A stretch of DNA of 64,000 nt. Origin: an uncultured Prevotellaceae bacterium. Its GTDB lineage: Bacteria > Bacteroidota > Bacteroidia > Bacteroidales > Bacteroidaceae. A model generated the notes under the pieces. The model saw nothing but the letters and a program-made list of their open reading frames with translations. It was not told the DNA's origin and ran no database searches. Position 1 is the first letter of the stretch; every line of letters starts with the position of its first letter. The position numbers and the translations under genes are program-made. The stretch covers positions 102,722-166,721 of the forward strand of contig CAMVIM010000004.1 in the NCBI GenBank assembly GCA_947167515.1. Reading direction: 5' to 3'. This document shows, in pieces, positions 24,412 to 33,703 of the stretch.

Positions 24412-27400
24412 TCAGTTTGTTGTTTTCTTTTTGTCAAACAATTTCCAATACACCACAGGCAGGACCGTCACCACCATGATGAGCGAGCCGATGCCTCCGG
24501 CAAAGATGCTCACGCCCACTGGCATCCAGAACGAGGTGGCGGCGATAATCATGGGCACCACACCCACGGCGGTCGTGGCGGTGGTGAGGAAGATGGGCAC
24601 CATGCGCCGCCGCCCTGCATCGTAGGCGGCATCGCGCACCGACCACCCCTGCCGCACCAGTCCGTTGGCATGCTCGAAGATGAGGATTTCGTTCCTCATA
24701 ATCATGCCCATCAGCGTGATGAAGCCAAACACTGCCGTGATGCCGATGGCACGGTTCATCAGTGCCAAGCCCAGAATGGCTCCTGGCAGACAGAGGGCGA
24801 TGGCAAAGATGCAGGTGAGGGTGATTTTGTAGTTCTTGAAGTTGAAGAGCAGGAAGAAGAAGATGATGAGGATGGCGATGGAGAGTCCTATCTTGATGGG
24901 ATCCATCTTCTCCACATCGTTTTCGGGTTCGCCGCCCACTTCCACACGCACACCCTGCGGCACGTGCAACCGAGTGGCAGCAATCTCGGCCAACTGCTTG
25001 TGTATCGGTGCTGGCAGCACATTCCGTCTCAGGTCACACGTCACCGTGATGCACCTTTCGCCCCCACGGTGCAGGATGTGGGTGGCTCCCCATGTGGGGT
25101 GTGCTTCGCCCACCTGCCGCAGCGGCACCGACGCACCTGCTGATGAAAGATAGAGGTCGTTCACCCCGTCGCAGTCGAGGCTTTCTTTGCCAATGTCCTT
25201 CAGCATGATGGGCACTTCATAGTCGTCCTCCCACACTTGCCCCACCTTCGTGGAGCCAGTACTCATGCTCAATTGCAGTTCGGTCATGGTGCGGTTCAGC
25301 CCCAACTGGCTCGTTGCCACAGGGTCGAGCGTCACCTCGATGAGTGGACGAGGCTCTTGCCAGTCGGTGTGTACGTTCAGCAGGTCGGGCATCCGGCGCA
25401 TCTCGGCTGCCATCTGCTCCGCCACAGCACGCAGGCTGTCCTCGTCTTCGCCATAGAAACGGTACTCCACAGGGTCGAAGTTCTGGAAGTCCAACTGCTT
25501 GAACTTCACGAAGGCATTGGGGAAACGGTCGGAGTAGAGCGGCTCAAACTGGTCCAGCATCTCCACGGTGGCCTCTTGCGAGACGGTGTTCACAATGAAT
25601 TGGGCAAAGTTCCTCCCCGCCACTTTCGGCGCATACACCGTGTGGAAACGTGGCGACGAGCAGCCGACAAAGCGGGTCACGCTGACCGTGCGCTCGTCCA
25701 GCATCAGCACTTCATACACCGAGTCGGCAATGGCCTCGGTCTCGGCCAGGCCTGTTCCCTCGGGCAGCATAATCTCCACCGCAAACTGGTTGCGCTCGGC
25801 GGTGGGCATCATGCGCACTTTCAGCGTGGAAGCCAGCAGCAGACTCAGCACAATCAGTCCCACGGCTCCACCCATCGTCAGCCACGGATGGCGAAACGTC
25901 CAGCCCAACACCTTTTCATACACCTCCTGCACATGGTCGGTCAGACTCTTCTTCTGCGGCCTGTCCCTGAAGTCCTCCTCCGTCACATCGCCCACACGGC
26001 TGGTGGGTTTCGACATCTCCACATGCTTGTTCCTCGTCGTCTTCCGCTTCTTGATGATGAAGAACTCCAAGATGGGGATGACCACCACCGCCAGCACCAA
26101 CGACACCATCAGGTTGATGAGAATGGTCCACGGCAACCAATGCACAAAGTCGCCCGTCTGCCCCGTCAGCACATAGAGGAAGGGGAAGAAGATGACCGAG
26201 ATGCACAGGGTGGCGAGCATCATGGGCATGAAGTAGTGCTGTGCCGACTCGGCTGCCGCATGCCAGCGCGACATGCCCTTGTTCAGATACTCCAAGTAGC
26301 CGTCGAGCACCACAATGGCATTATCGACCACCATGCCGAGCACGATGATGAGACCTGCCAGCGTGACGGTGTTGAGCGGAATGCCCACCATGTACATCAC
26401 TCCCACCGAAATGAACGTGCTGAGTGGCACGGTCAGACCTGCCACCACAGCCGTGCGCCAAGGGAAGAGCACCAGCATCACGATGACGATGATGGCCATC
26501 GACTCCAACAGGTTGACCATGAAGTCGTTCACGCTATCGCCCACCACCTGGCACTGGTCGGCTATGCGGCTCACGGTCACATCCTTGGGCAGTTCGCTGG
26601 CCATATAGTCGTCCAGCACCTGCTGCACGTCCTCGCCATACTGCACGATGTTGTTGCCCTCCATCATCTCCAGCGAGAGGAGCACACAGGGATGGCCGTT
26701 GTACTCGATGTAACTCTCTGTGCGGTCATACTCACGCTTCACGGTGGCCACATCCTTCACCCTCACCGTATGGTTCTGCGCATCGGTGTAGATAATTTGG
26801 TTCTCAATCTCTTGCTCGCTCGCCACGGTGGGCTTCACATGGATGGGCACATCCTTCTCCGTGCCGCTGATGCTGCCCGACATGGTGGTCATGCCAGCCG
26901 ACTGCAGAGCTTGCATCACTGCCATGCGTCCGATGCCGTAGGCTGCCAGTCGCTGCTGGTCCACATAGATGGTGATTTGTTCCTTCAGGTCGCCATACAG
27001 CACCACGTTGCTCACAGAGGGAATGCGGCGCAAACGGTCGGCCAAGTCATCGCTGTACTTCTTCAGTTCCCTCGGACTCCTGTCTTCGCTCTCGATGGCG
27101 ATGAGCAGGGCCGAGGCACTGCCAAAGTCGTCGTTCACAGCCAGAGCCAGCACACCGCTCGGCAGACTCTGACCCTTGAACGAGTTGAGTCCGTGCTTGA
27201 TTTTTGACCACACCTCGTCCTTGTTGTTCACGTGGTCTTGCAGTTCCACCAGACACACACACATGCCATTGCTGCTCGTCGTGGTGGTCTTCGAGCGTTT
27301 CACCTCGTCGAAAGTGAACAGATACCGCTCCAACGGCTTGGCCACCTGCTCCTCCACTTCTTCGGCTGTGGCACCTGGATAGACTGCCACCACCACACCC

Positions 27401-27540
27401 TGACGTATCACGAAGTCGGGAAACTCTGCCTTGCCCATTCGGTCGAACCCTATCAGTCCGAACACGAACAGCAGCACAATCAACAGGAAGGTGATGCGGT
27501 AGTTGCGCATCAGCCAACCCACCCAATTTTTCTTGCTCAT
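24412..27540 (-). CDS. RND multidrug efflux transporter (HAE1/AcrB type)
   Basis: 1042 aa inner-membrane proton antiporter. TM1 begins after NWVGWLMRNYRITF. Two large periplasmic loops are followed by TM2-6 and TM8-12. TM4 carries GMVVDNAIVVLDG, where the Asp corresponds to the proton-relay residue; the second Asp of AcrB is Asn here. The C-terminal half has GFITLMGMIMRNEILIFEHA. The start MSKKNWVGW at 27540 is preferred over an in-frame ATG 18 nt upstream. It lies between the adaptor and the TolC gene, and the gap to the adaptor is 24 nt. Substrate unknown. Confidence 0.93.
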   Translation of the reverse strand: MSKKNWVGWLMRNYRITFLLIVLLFVFGLIGFDRMGKAEFPDFVIRQGVVVAVYPGATAEEVEEQVAKPLERYLFTFDEVKRSKTTTTSSNGMCVCLVELQDHVNNKDEVWSKIKHGLNSFKGQSLPSGVLALAVNDDFGSASALLIAIESEDRSPRELKKYSDDLADRLRRIPSVSNVVLYGDLKEQITIYVDQQRLAAYGIGRMAVMQALQSAGMTTMSGSISGTEKDVPIHVKPTVASEQEIENQIIYTDAQNHTVRVKDVATVKREYDRTESYIEYNGHPCVLLSLEMMEGNNIVQYGEDVQQVLDDYMASELPKDVTVSRIADQCQVVGDSVNDFMVNLLESMAIIVIVMLVLFPWRTAVVAGLTVPLSTFISVGVMYMVGIPLNTVTLAGLIIVLGMVVDNAIVVLDGYLEYLNKGMSRWHAAAESAQHYFMPMMLATLCISVIFFPFLYVLTGQTGDFVHWLPWTILINLMVSLVLAVVVIPILEFFIIKKRKTTRNKHVEMSKPTSRVGDVTEEDFRDRPQKKSLTDHVQEVYEKVLGWTFRHPWLTMGGAVGLIVLSLLLASTLKVRMMPTAERNQFAVEIMLPEGTGLAETEAIADSVYEVLMLDERTVSVTRFVGCSSPRFHTVYAPKVAGRNFAQFIVNTVSQEATVEMLDQFEPLYSDRFPNAFVKFKQLDFQNFDPVEYRFYGEDEDSLRAVAEQMAAEMRRMPDLLNVHTDWQEPRPLIEVTLDPVATSQLGLNRTMTELQLSMSTGSTKVGQVWEDDYEVPIMLKDIGKESLDCDGVNDLYLSSAGASVPLRQVGEAHPTWGATHILHRGGERCITVTCDLRRNVLPAPIHKQLAEIAATRLHVPQGVRVEVGGEPENDVEKMDPIKIGLSIAILIIFFFLLFNFKNYKITLTCIFAIALCLPGAILGLALMNRAIGITAVFGFITLMGMIMRNEILIFEHANGLVRQGWSVRDAAYDAGRRRMVPIFLTTATTAVGVVPMIIAATSFWMPVGVSIFAGGIGSLIMVVTVLPVVYWKLFDKKKTTN

Positions 27541-27564
27541 AACTTCAATCTTTTGCAATCTTTT

Positions 27565-28605
27565 TCAAATTTCCTCCACTTCACTTCCTTCGCTCACTTT
27601 CTGATACCCTTTCACTATCACTTTCTCTCCCTTCTTCACACCGCTCGTCACCTCAATGCGGTTGCCCGAAGCCTCGCCCAGCGTCACCTTTGCCCTGTGC
27701 GCCTTGCCGCCTTCAGTCTTCCACACAAACATGCTCCCATCGGCCGAACGCTGCACCGCCGTGATAGGCACCATCACCGTCGTGTTCCCCGTCTCGTATG
27801 CAGCGACGGTGTCACCGTCTCTCACTTTCACCTCACACACCATTCCTGCCAGCAATTTCTCCCTCGGGTTCTTCACATTGATTCTCACCTCGTATGTCCT
27901 GCTCACAGGGTCGGCCTGCACCCCCTTCTCAATGGCTCCACCCATGAACGTCTCGCCCAGTGCCTCCACACGAATCTCCGTAGGAGTCGATGCCGAGAAC
28001 CTTCCAATCTCCTTCTCTGGCACAGCCACTTTCACCTTCACATTATTTATATTAAGGATGGTACACACGGGCTGGCTGGGCAGAGCCGTCTCACCGGAAC
28101 TCATCATCTTTTGGCCAATGACACCGCTCACGGGAGCGTAGATGCGGCAGTCGGCCAGCGACTTCCGTGCCATGTCCAGTTGCGCCTTGGCCTGAGCCAC
28201 CTGACTCTGGGTTTCCACCCACTTCACTTCGGGCAGGGCATTCTGGTCGTGCAACTGTTTCATGCGCTCCAAAGCATCGTTGGCCTGACGCATCTGTGCC
28301 TCACAGTTGGCCAGCATGTTGCGAGCCTGAGTGGCATCCATCTCGGCGATGAACTGCCCCTTCTGCACATGTTGTCCTTCCTCCACAGCCACACGGAGCA
28401 CCGTGCCGCTGCCTGTGAAACTCACCGACGTGCTCGACTCGGCCTCTACCTCACCCACATAAGTTCGTGCGTTCCCTTCGGTCTGCGAGCCGACCACTTC
28501 GGTCATTACCCTCACTGGAGCCACATCCTGCTCCTGCTTGTTGCCGCTGCATGCTGCCAGTGTCGTGGTCAGTATCACGGCTGAAAGAAAATCTCTCATT
28601 TTCAT
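27565..28605 (-). CDS. RND periplasmic adaptor (membrane fusion lipoprotein)
   Basis: 346 aa. A lipoprotein signal with lipobox LAAC (Cys at residue 19) is followed by a lipoyl-like/hairpin region (GTVLRVAVEEGQHVQKGQFI..) and beta-barrel and proximal domains ending EKVIVKGYQKVSEGSEVEEI. It couples the RND pump to TolC and is the first gene of the operon. A TTACTTTGC-type -7 box lies at 28638-28644 on the minus strand. Divergent from the AraC-type gene that probably controls it. Confidence 0.93.
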   Translation of the reverse strand: MKMRDFLSAVILTTTLAACSGNKQEQDVAPVRVMTEVVGSQTEGNARTYVGEVEAESSTSVSFTGSGTVLRVAVEEGQHVQKGQFIAEMDATQARNMLANCEAQMRQANDALERMKQLHDQNALPEVKWVETQSQVAQAKAQLDMARKSLADCRIYAPVSGVIGQKMMSSGETALPSQPVCTILNINNVKVKVAVPEKEIGRFSASTPTEIRVEALGETFMGGAIEKGVQADPVSRTYEVRINVKNPREKLLAGMVCEVKVRDGDTVAAYETGNTTVMVPITAVQRSADGSMFVWKTEGGKAHRAKVTLGEASGNRIEVTSGVKKGEKVIVKGYQKVSEGSEVEEI

Positions 28606-28776
28606 GTTCTGTTACACTTTTTGTTTCAAATTTTGTGCAAAGTAACGAGAAAAAAGAGAAAATGAGAACAAACAAATCACCTCTCATTTGTTCTGATTGT
28701 CGCATTGGACAAGCGGGGGAGTGTAATTAAAGAAAGAAAAGGAGAAATAGAACAAGTGTGTTCCACGAAAAAGCCG

Positions 28777-28784
28777 TACTTTTG
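28777..28784 (+). promoter_or_regulatory. -7 box of the AraC-family gene
   Basis: TACTTTTG, 16 nt before the ATG at 28801. The divergent gap (28606-28800) to the efflux operon is the natural operator region. Confidence 0.55.
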
Positions 28785-28800
28785 CAGCAGGAAACGAAAA

Positions 28801-29697
28801 ATGGAACAACCAATGGAAAAAGCAGGATTGGACACTCTCAGGAAAAAGGCTATAGCCGACTATCAGGACAATGCCATTGCCCTGGTGCGCGATGCCGTCA
28901 GGGTGAGAGAGGTGGCGCGTGAGCCTCTCGTCATGGAGAGTTTTGTGGTGGTTATCATGCTGAAGGGAACAGCCACCATCTATATGGAAGAATGTGAGAT
29001 GCGTCTCTGTGCTGGCGACATCTTTATGTGCCGTCCCAACAGCATTCTGGAGAAGTCGATGATTAGCATGGACTTGGAGATAAGGGCTTTTGTGGTTTCG
29101 GAGGAAAAAGTGGAGGACTTGCTGCACGAGACGGGCATGCGGTGGAACTTCCGCATCACAGCATCAAACCATGAGGTGCTGCATGCGGAGGAAGAGGAGG
29201 TGAGGAGGCTCTGTATGTACTACGACCTTTTGAACGACAAACTGAACACACCTGCTTCGCAGAGCAAGCAACCTGCACTGGATGCTCTTTTCAAGGCATT
29301 GGTGTATGAGTTTTACGACCTTCGGGAACGGGAAAGTGAGGACGAATCGTTGGCGCCTGTCAACTATTCATCAGGCGAAAACATTTTCCGGCAGTTCGTT
29401 CGTCTGCTCGAAGACCCTCGGCAGCCTTTCGTCAGTGTGAACGACTATGCCACCATGCTTCACGTCACTCCTAAGTACTTCTCTTCTGTGTGCAAACGGC
29501 TCTCAGGAAAGACTGCAGGCGAAATCATCCGCGATGAAATCATCAAGCAGGCCAAACTCCTGCTGCGCGACAACACCCTTGGCATCAAGCAGATTGCCGA
29601 CCGCCTCAACTTTGCCAATCAGTCGCACTTTGGCACCTACTTCCATCGCTATGTGGGCATGTCGCCTCAGCAGTTCAGACAAAGCAGTTTCAATTAA
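28801..29697 (+). CDS. AraC-family transcriptional regulator
   Basis: 298 aa. The N-terminal cupin-like sensor part (MLKGTATIYMEECEMRLCAG) is followed by two C-terminal helix-turn-helix motifs (FVSVNDYATMLHVTPKYFSS and LGIKQIADRLNFANQSHFGT..FHRYVGMSPQQFR). Divergent from the MFP-RND-TolC operon, so it is likely its local regulator (inference from position). The ATG at 28801 is chosen because upstream in-frame codons contain the -7 box. Confidence 0.88.
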   Translation: MEQPMEKAGLDTLRKKAIADYQDNAIALVRDAVRVREVAREPLVMESFVVVIMLKGTATIYMEECEMRLCAGDIFMCRPNSILEKSMISMDLEIRAFVVSEEKVEDLLHETGMRWNFRITASNHEVLHAEEEEVRRLCMYYDLLNDKLNTPASQSKQPALDALFKALVYEFYDLRERESEDESLAPVNYSSGENIFRQFVRLLEDPRQPFVSVNDYATMLHVTPKYFSSVCKRLSGKTAGEIIRDEIIKQAKLLLRDNTLGIKQIADRLNFANQSHFGTYFHRYVGMSPQQFRQSSFN

Positions 29698-29743
29698 CAA
29701 TTAACAATCTCCATGATTCAGAGGACAGTGAATTGTTAATTGT
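29691..29743. repeat. Inverted AATTAAC/GTTAATT array, likely terminator
   Basis: CAATTAACAATTAACAA (29691-29707) and AATTGTTAATTGT (29731-29743) form a stem between two convergent genes and overlap both stop codons (29697 and 29736). Confidence 0.7.
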
Positions 29744-30809
29744 TTCTTTCAATCTTCTCCTTTGCCTCGTCAAGCAGCGCGAAGAGTTCTTCCTGCGTGG
29801 TGGCTTGGAGAATGCGGATGCGAGTTTGTCGGAAGTCAGGGATGCCCTTGAAGAGAGGGCAGTTGGCGAGGTGGCGGCGCACATGGATGATGCCGCCGAG
29901 TTCGGTGCGCTTGCTTTCCTTCTGTGCGTTATGTTCGCTGAGGGAATATGCCACGCTGGTGCGCACTTGACGTTTGAGCACATCGAATTTCCAGTCAAGC
30001 GTCATGGTGCCGTCGTGACAGCCCGTGTCGAGATAGGTGCACACATCCTTGAAGAGCCAAGGCTGACCGAAGGTGGCACGACCTATCATCACGGCATCCA
30101 CACCGTAGCGGTCGAAGGCATCCTGCACCTGTTCTGCCGTACAGATGTCGCCATTGCCAATGATGGGGATGTGCATGCGGGGATTTTGCTTCACGGCTCC
30201 GATGAGCGTCCAGTCGGCTTCGCCTTGATACATCTGACTGCGTGTGCGGCCATGAATAGTGAGTGCCTCGATGCCGCAGTCCTGAAGCCGTTCTGCCAGT
30301 TCGAGAATGAAGGGCTTACCCTCCTGAACAGGAAGCCATTCGGCAGGTATGTCATAGAGTGAAGGCACGTCCCAGCCGAGTCGTGTCTTCACGGTGACGG
30401 GAATCTTGACGGCCTTGACCACCTCACGAGTGATGTCGAGCATCAACTCAGGGGTGCGCAACATGCCCGCACCAGCTCCTTTGCCTGCCACCTTCTTGAC
30501 GGGGCAGCCGAAGTTGATGTCGAGCAGGTCGGGGTGGGCCTCGCTCTCCACTATGCGGGCGGCTTCGACCATGCTCTCCACGTCGCGGCCATAGATTTGG
30601 ATGGCCACGGGCCGTTCGCGGTCATCGACGCGAATCTTGGCCAGTGAGCGGTTCACGTTGCGGATGAGGGCATCGGCGCTGACAAATTCGGAATAGACCA
30701 TGCTGGCTCCGAACTCTTTGCACAAAAGGCGAAAAGCCTGATCTGTCACGTCCTCCATGGGCGCCAACAGAACAGGCTCATTGCCAAGGTTGATGTCTCT
30801 GATTCTCAT
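29736..30809 (-). CDS. dusB: tRNA-dihydrouridine synthase (DusB-like)
   Basis: 357 aa FMN enzyme that reduces uridines in tRNA. N-terminal LLAPMEDVTDQAFR, active-site Cys in DINFGCPVKKV, NGDI and MIGRATFGQPW for FMN/phosphate binding. About 20 residues are inserted near VPSLYDIPAEWLPVQEG compared with E. coli DusB. The last codons (IERNN) run into the repeat at 29691-29743. The start lies next to an inverted short-repeat array (30811-30919). Confidence 0.92.
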   Translation of the reverse strand: MRIRDINLGNEPVLLAPMEDVTDQAFRLLCKEFGASMVYSEFVSADALIRNVNRSLAKIRVDDRERPVAIQIYGRDVESMVEAARIVESEAHPDLLDINFGCPVKKVAGKGAGAGMLRTPELMLDITREVVKAVKIPVTVKTRLGWDVPSLYDIPAEWLPVQEGKPFILELAERLQDCGIEALTIHGRTRSQMYQGEADWTLIGAVKQNPRMHIPIIGNGDICTAEQVQDAFDRYGVDAVMIGRATFGQPWLFKDVCTYLDTGCHDGTMTLDWKFDVLKRQVRTSVAYSLSEHNAQKESKRTELGGIIHVRRHLANCPLFKGIPDFRQTRIRILQATTQEELFALLDEAKEKIERNN

Positions 30810-30810
30810 A

Positions 30811-30919
30811 AGATGAAAAGTGAAAAGTGAAGAGTGAAAAATCTGAGTTACCGCCGTTTGGCTTGTTCGTCGCTCATTCGTAAGGGTAATTTAGATTCTT
30901 CACTCTTCACTTTTCACTC
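30811..30919. repeat. Inverted GTGAAAA/TTTTCAC array between dus and rubredoxin genes
   Basis: AGATGAAAAGTGAAAAGTGA onward (30811-30844) and AGATTCTTCACTCTTCACTT onward (30893-30919) are near-perfect reverse complements with a 48-bp spacer. Units are like those at 21972-22064. Confidence 0.75.
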
Positions 30920-30928
30920 TAAAAAGAT

Positions 30929-31087
30929 TTAAGCCTCCGAGAACTGATCCTTGCCTACACCACAAAGCGGGCACTCAAAATCTTCGGGGAGGTCTTCAAA
31001 GGCAGTGCCAGGAGCAATGCCACCTTCTGGATAACCTACTTCGGGGTCGTACTCCCATCCGCAGGCGTCACAAACATATTTTGCCAT
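30929..31087 (-). CDS. Rubredoxin
   Basis: 52 aa. Two CxxC pairs hold one iron: CDACGW (residues 6-11) and CPLCGV (39-44), spaced as in classical rubredoxins, with the conserved YDPEVG and PEDFECP. It is a cytoplasmic one-electron carrier. It lies 52 nt downstream of the reverse rubrerythrin on the same strand, so it is probably the electron donor for peroxide reduction in this anaerobe. Confidence 0.95.
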   Translation of the reverse strand: MAKYVCDACGWEYDPEVGYPEGGIAPGTAFEDLPEDFECPLCGVGKDQFSEA

Positions 31088-31139
31088 TCTTTTTTCCTTT
31101 CTTTAGAAGTTAATAAAATGCGCCCAGCGCATGGGCTGG

Positions 31140-31703
31140 TTACTTAAAAAATCTGTTGTACAATCCCTGGAAACCAGCACCATGACGTGCTTCGTCCTTC
31201 GCCATCTCATGAACCGTGTCGTGGATAGCGTCGAGGTTCAGTTTCTTGGCCACCTTCGCAATCTCCAGTTTGCCAGCACAAGCACCTTCCTCAGCCTCCA
31301 TGCGCTTCTTCAGGTTGGTCTTGGTATCCCAAACCACATCGCCGAGCAGTTCGGCAAAGCGAGAAGCATGGTCAGCCTCCTCGTAAGCATAGCGACGGAA
31401 CGCCTCCGACACCTCGGGATAACCCTCGCGATCGGCCTGACGAGCCATCGCTAAATACATGCCCACTTCGGTACATTCACCCATGAAGTGGTCCTTCAAG
31501 CCCTGAAGCACGAAAGCCCCCTCTTCACCTTCGGGAATAGCCTTTGCCACACCGAGTTCATGTTCACAAGCGAAATTCAGTCCTTCAGTTTCTTCCTTCT
31601 CCTTGAACTTTGAGCCAGGAACCTTGCACTGTGGACATTTCTCTGGAGGGTTCTCGCCCTCATACACGTACCCACACACGGGGCACACCCATTTTTTTGC
31701 CAT
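31140..31703 (-). CDS. Reverse rubrerythrin (N-terminal rubredoxin domain, ferritin-like C-terminus)
   Basis: 187 aa. Rubredoxin-type Cys pairs CPVCGY and CPQCKV come first (residues 7-26), then a four-helix di-iron domain with the Glu/His ligands in [30 protein letters not shown] and MAKDEARHG. This domain order is that of the reverse rubrerythrins, which reduce hydrogen peroxide with NADH-derived electrons. A consensus promoter lies about 95 nt upstream. Probable oxygen/peroxide defence operon with the rubredoxin gene. Confidence 0.93.
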   Translation of the reverse strand: MAKKWVCPVCGYVYEGENPPEKCPQCKVPGSKFKEKEETEGLNFACEHELGVAKAIPEGEEGAFVLQGLKDHFMGECTEVGMYLAMARQADREGYPEVSEAFRRYAYEEADHASRFAELLGDVVWDTKTNLKKRMEAEEGACAGKLEIAKVAKKLNLDAIHDTVHEMAKDEARHGAGFQGLYNRFFK

Positions 31704-31797
31704 AAATGTTAGAGTTTTTTAGGGTTAGTAATTTCTTTTTCCTATTCGCAAACCATACGGCACACCCCCATCTGAAGGGAGGATAGCCGAAGTTTTG

Positions 31798-31829
31798 CAA
31801 AGATAGAGCAAAAAGAACATTTTCGCAAA
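31798..31829 (-). promoter_or_regulatory. Rubrerythrin promoter
   Basis: Minus strand: TTTG (31826-31829), 20 nt, TATCTTTG (31798-31805), a full consensus. The leader is about 90 nt. Confidence 0.75.
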
Positions 31830-31950
31830 ACTTTTCTCACATTTTTTTTCGCATCCACTTCATTTTTCTTTCTTCCCCCTCTAAAACACCGCCACTTTCA
31901 CCCCCACAATGGGAAGAACGTAAGGGGAAAACAAGAAGTGCGTTTGCCTC

Positions 31951-32040
31951 TCCACATGCAACGCCGTACAAATTACAATAGAAACGCCGTTGCATTTACA
32001 AATTGCACGGCAGTCAATTTACAAATGCAACGGCGTTGTC
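31951..32040. repeat. Alternating-strand GCAACGCCGT repeat cluster
   Basis: GCAACGCCGTACAAATTACA, a perfect inverted pair AACGCCGTTGCATTT (31983-31997) / AAATGCAACGGCGTT (32023-32037), and between them TTGCACGGCAGTCAATTTAC. It lies in a 460-bp gap without genes (31704-32165). Confidence 0.75.
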
Positions 32041-32065
32041 CTTAAGGGGGGAAGGGAGGGAAGAA

Positions 32066-32118
<53 letters not shown>

Positions 32119-32165
32119 CTGGGGGTAGAATCGCCCAGCGCGTAGGCTGGCAGCGCATGGGCTGG

Positions 32166-33494
32166 TTATCGGTTGGGATAGACCACTTCATTGCTTCGCT
32201 CGCCCAAACCACCATAGAAGTTGGCGCAACGCACGGAGTAGCATGCACCCTCGGCAGTTCCCTTCGGAACGGTGTAGCGGGGTTCGGTGGTGAAAGCCAC
32301 CACGTCGCGGTTCTTGCACACAGCATAGAGACAGGCTTCTGGCACGTCTTCCCAAAAGATTTCACCTCGATTGCGAATCTGAAGGACGGGAGGTTCCACC
32401 TGTGCCGCCTTATGGTCAGGACGCCATCCGGGGAACACATGGGTGATGTCATAACGGTCAGCCTCCTGGTCGGACAGGCTGGTGGGATAGCGCATGGTGG
32501 TGGTGATGTCGTTCTTGTCCTTGAACTGGGTGCGCCGCTGGGCTGTGGGCACCAGCTGATACTCGCTGTCCATGCTCTCGTATTCGGAGAAGAGACGTGG
32601 CAGGGTGCCGTGCATCTCTGTCCATCCGAGAGAGTCGGGCTGCAGTTCCATGAGGGTGCTGATGAAGACCGCACGGGGCGCATTCTTCCACGGGCGGCCG
32701 AGCATGTATTGTCCAGCCTGCTCCTTGGCTCCAAAAATGCGGCAGCCGTTGAACACGTAGCCATATTCGCGGTGCGCCTCGGTGGCAGGTGCGCAGATGA
32801 TGTCGCGCTTGCCGCCACGGGTGCGCAGTTCGATGTCGCAGCGATTGAAATAGATGGTGCCACCGCCACAGATGAAATCGACGGTGCCTCGGATGGCACA
32901 GTCCTCCAGATAGGTGGTGCCACCGTCGTTGGTGTAGTAGGTGTCCTGATTGCTCATGAGCGAAAGCCGCTTGAAGATGTTGCCCTTGCAGTTCTTCTCG
33001 TTCAGTGCCACGGCCCGATTGGCAAAGGCTGTCATGTCATCGCGGTAGTTCGACCACAGCTCCAAGTCCTGCATGTAGGTGCTATCGGCACCGTTCAGGA
33101 AGAGCGTTGATGTGCAGCCGATGCCCTCATGCATAGGCATGGACTCAATTTGGGTGCCCTGCATTCCCTCACCGCAGATGCTGGTGTTCGGTGCTGTCAG
33201 GATGGTCATGGGGCTGGGAATGGTCAGTTCCTTCCCGTTCTCCACAATCTTGATGGGGTTTCCCTCCCCCTTGATGCGGTACATGCTCGACTTGATGAAG
33301 ATACGGAATCGCTTCTTCTTGTCTGCACGGCGATTGGCTGCATGAATGGCATCGACAAAAGAGCCGTTAGTGGGCACGATGAAGTCATACTTATAGCGCA
33401 TGCGCCCCAAGGAGTCGGGCACTTGGGCACGAACCCAACTGGTGGATAGGCTCCACAACAAGCACGTAAAAATAAAAATGAGTCTGTTAAACAT
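32166..33494 (-). CDS. Secreted pectinesterase (CE8)
   Basis: 442 aa. Removes methyl groups from pectin. A signal peptide (MFNRLIFIFTCLLWSLSTSW) is followed by a beta-helix with the family motifs: RAVALNEKNCKGNIFKRLSL with NQDTYYT, the catalytic-Asp block IRGTVDFICGGGTIYF, and YMLGRPWKN. The C-terminal about 90 residues form an added beta domain ending GGLGERSNEVVYPNR. The ATG at 33494 is preferred for the signal peptide; an upstream frame extends through the promoter. The next gene upstream is an alpha/beta hydrolase. Confidence 0.9.
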   Translation of the reverse strand: MFNRLIFIFTCLLWSLSTSWVRAQVPDSLGRMRYKYDFIVPTNGSFVDAIHAANRRADKKKRFRIFIKSSMYRIKGEGNPIKIVENGKELTIPSPMTILTAPNTSICGEGMQGTQIESMPMHEGIGCTSTLFLNGADSTYMQDLELWSNYRDDMTAFANRAVALNEKNCKGNIFKRLSLMSNQDTYYTNDGGTTYLEDCAIRGTVDFICGGGTIYFNRCDIELRTRGGKRDIICAPATEAHREYGYVFNGCRIFGAKEQAGQYMLGRPWKNAPRAVFISTLMELQPDSLGWTEMHGTLPRLFSEYESMDSEYQLVPTAQRRTQFKDKNDITTTMRYPTSLSDQEADRYDITHVFPGWRPDHKAAQVEPPVLQIRNRGEIFWEDVPEACLYAVCKNRDVVAFTTEPRYTVPKGTAEGACYSVRCANFYGGLGERSNEVVYPNR

Positions 33495-33553
33495 CAAGCT
33501 TTTCCCTTTCTGGTTATCTTCTTTTCTGACAATCATAATCCTTAATTCACGCA

Positions 33554-33585
33554 CAAAGGTACGGCATTCCCACCATTCTGCCAAA
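33554..33585 (-). promoter_or_regulatory. Pectinesterase promoter
   Basis: Minus strand: TTTG (33582-33585), 20 nt, TACCTTTG (33554-33561), full consensus. The leader is about 55 nt. It shows that the gene is transcribed on its own, not from the hydrolase upstream. Confidence 0.75.
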
Positions 33586-33703
33586 AGATTGCACAAAAAA
33601 GTGTCACTCTCCCCCACCCTGCATGGTCAAGGTTGCGCCAGCTGATGGCTTTGCGATGTGATACAGCGTCATCACCGCTTTTCGCATTTTGATGTTTGCT
33701 GCG

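Noticed and set aside
25237..27207. Long open frame of about 650 codons opposite the RND pump gene
   Set aside because: Antisense shadow of a clear RND transporter; His/Gln/Arg-rich with no motifs.
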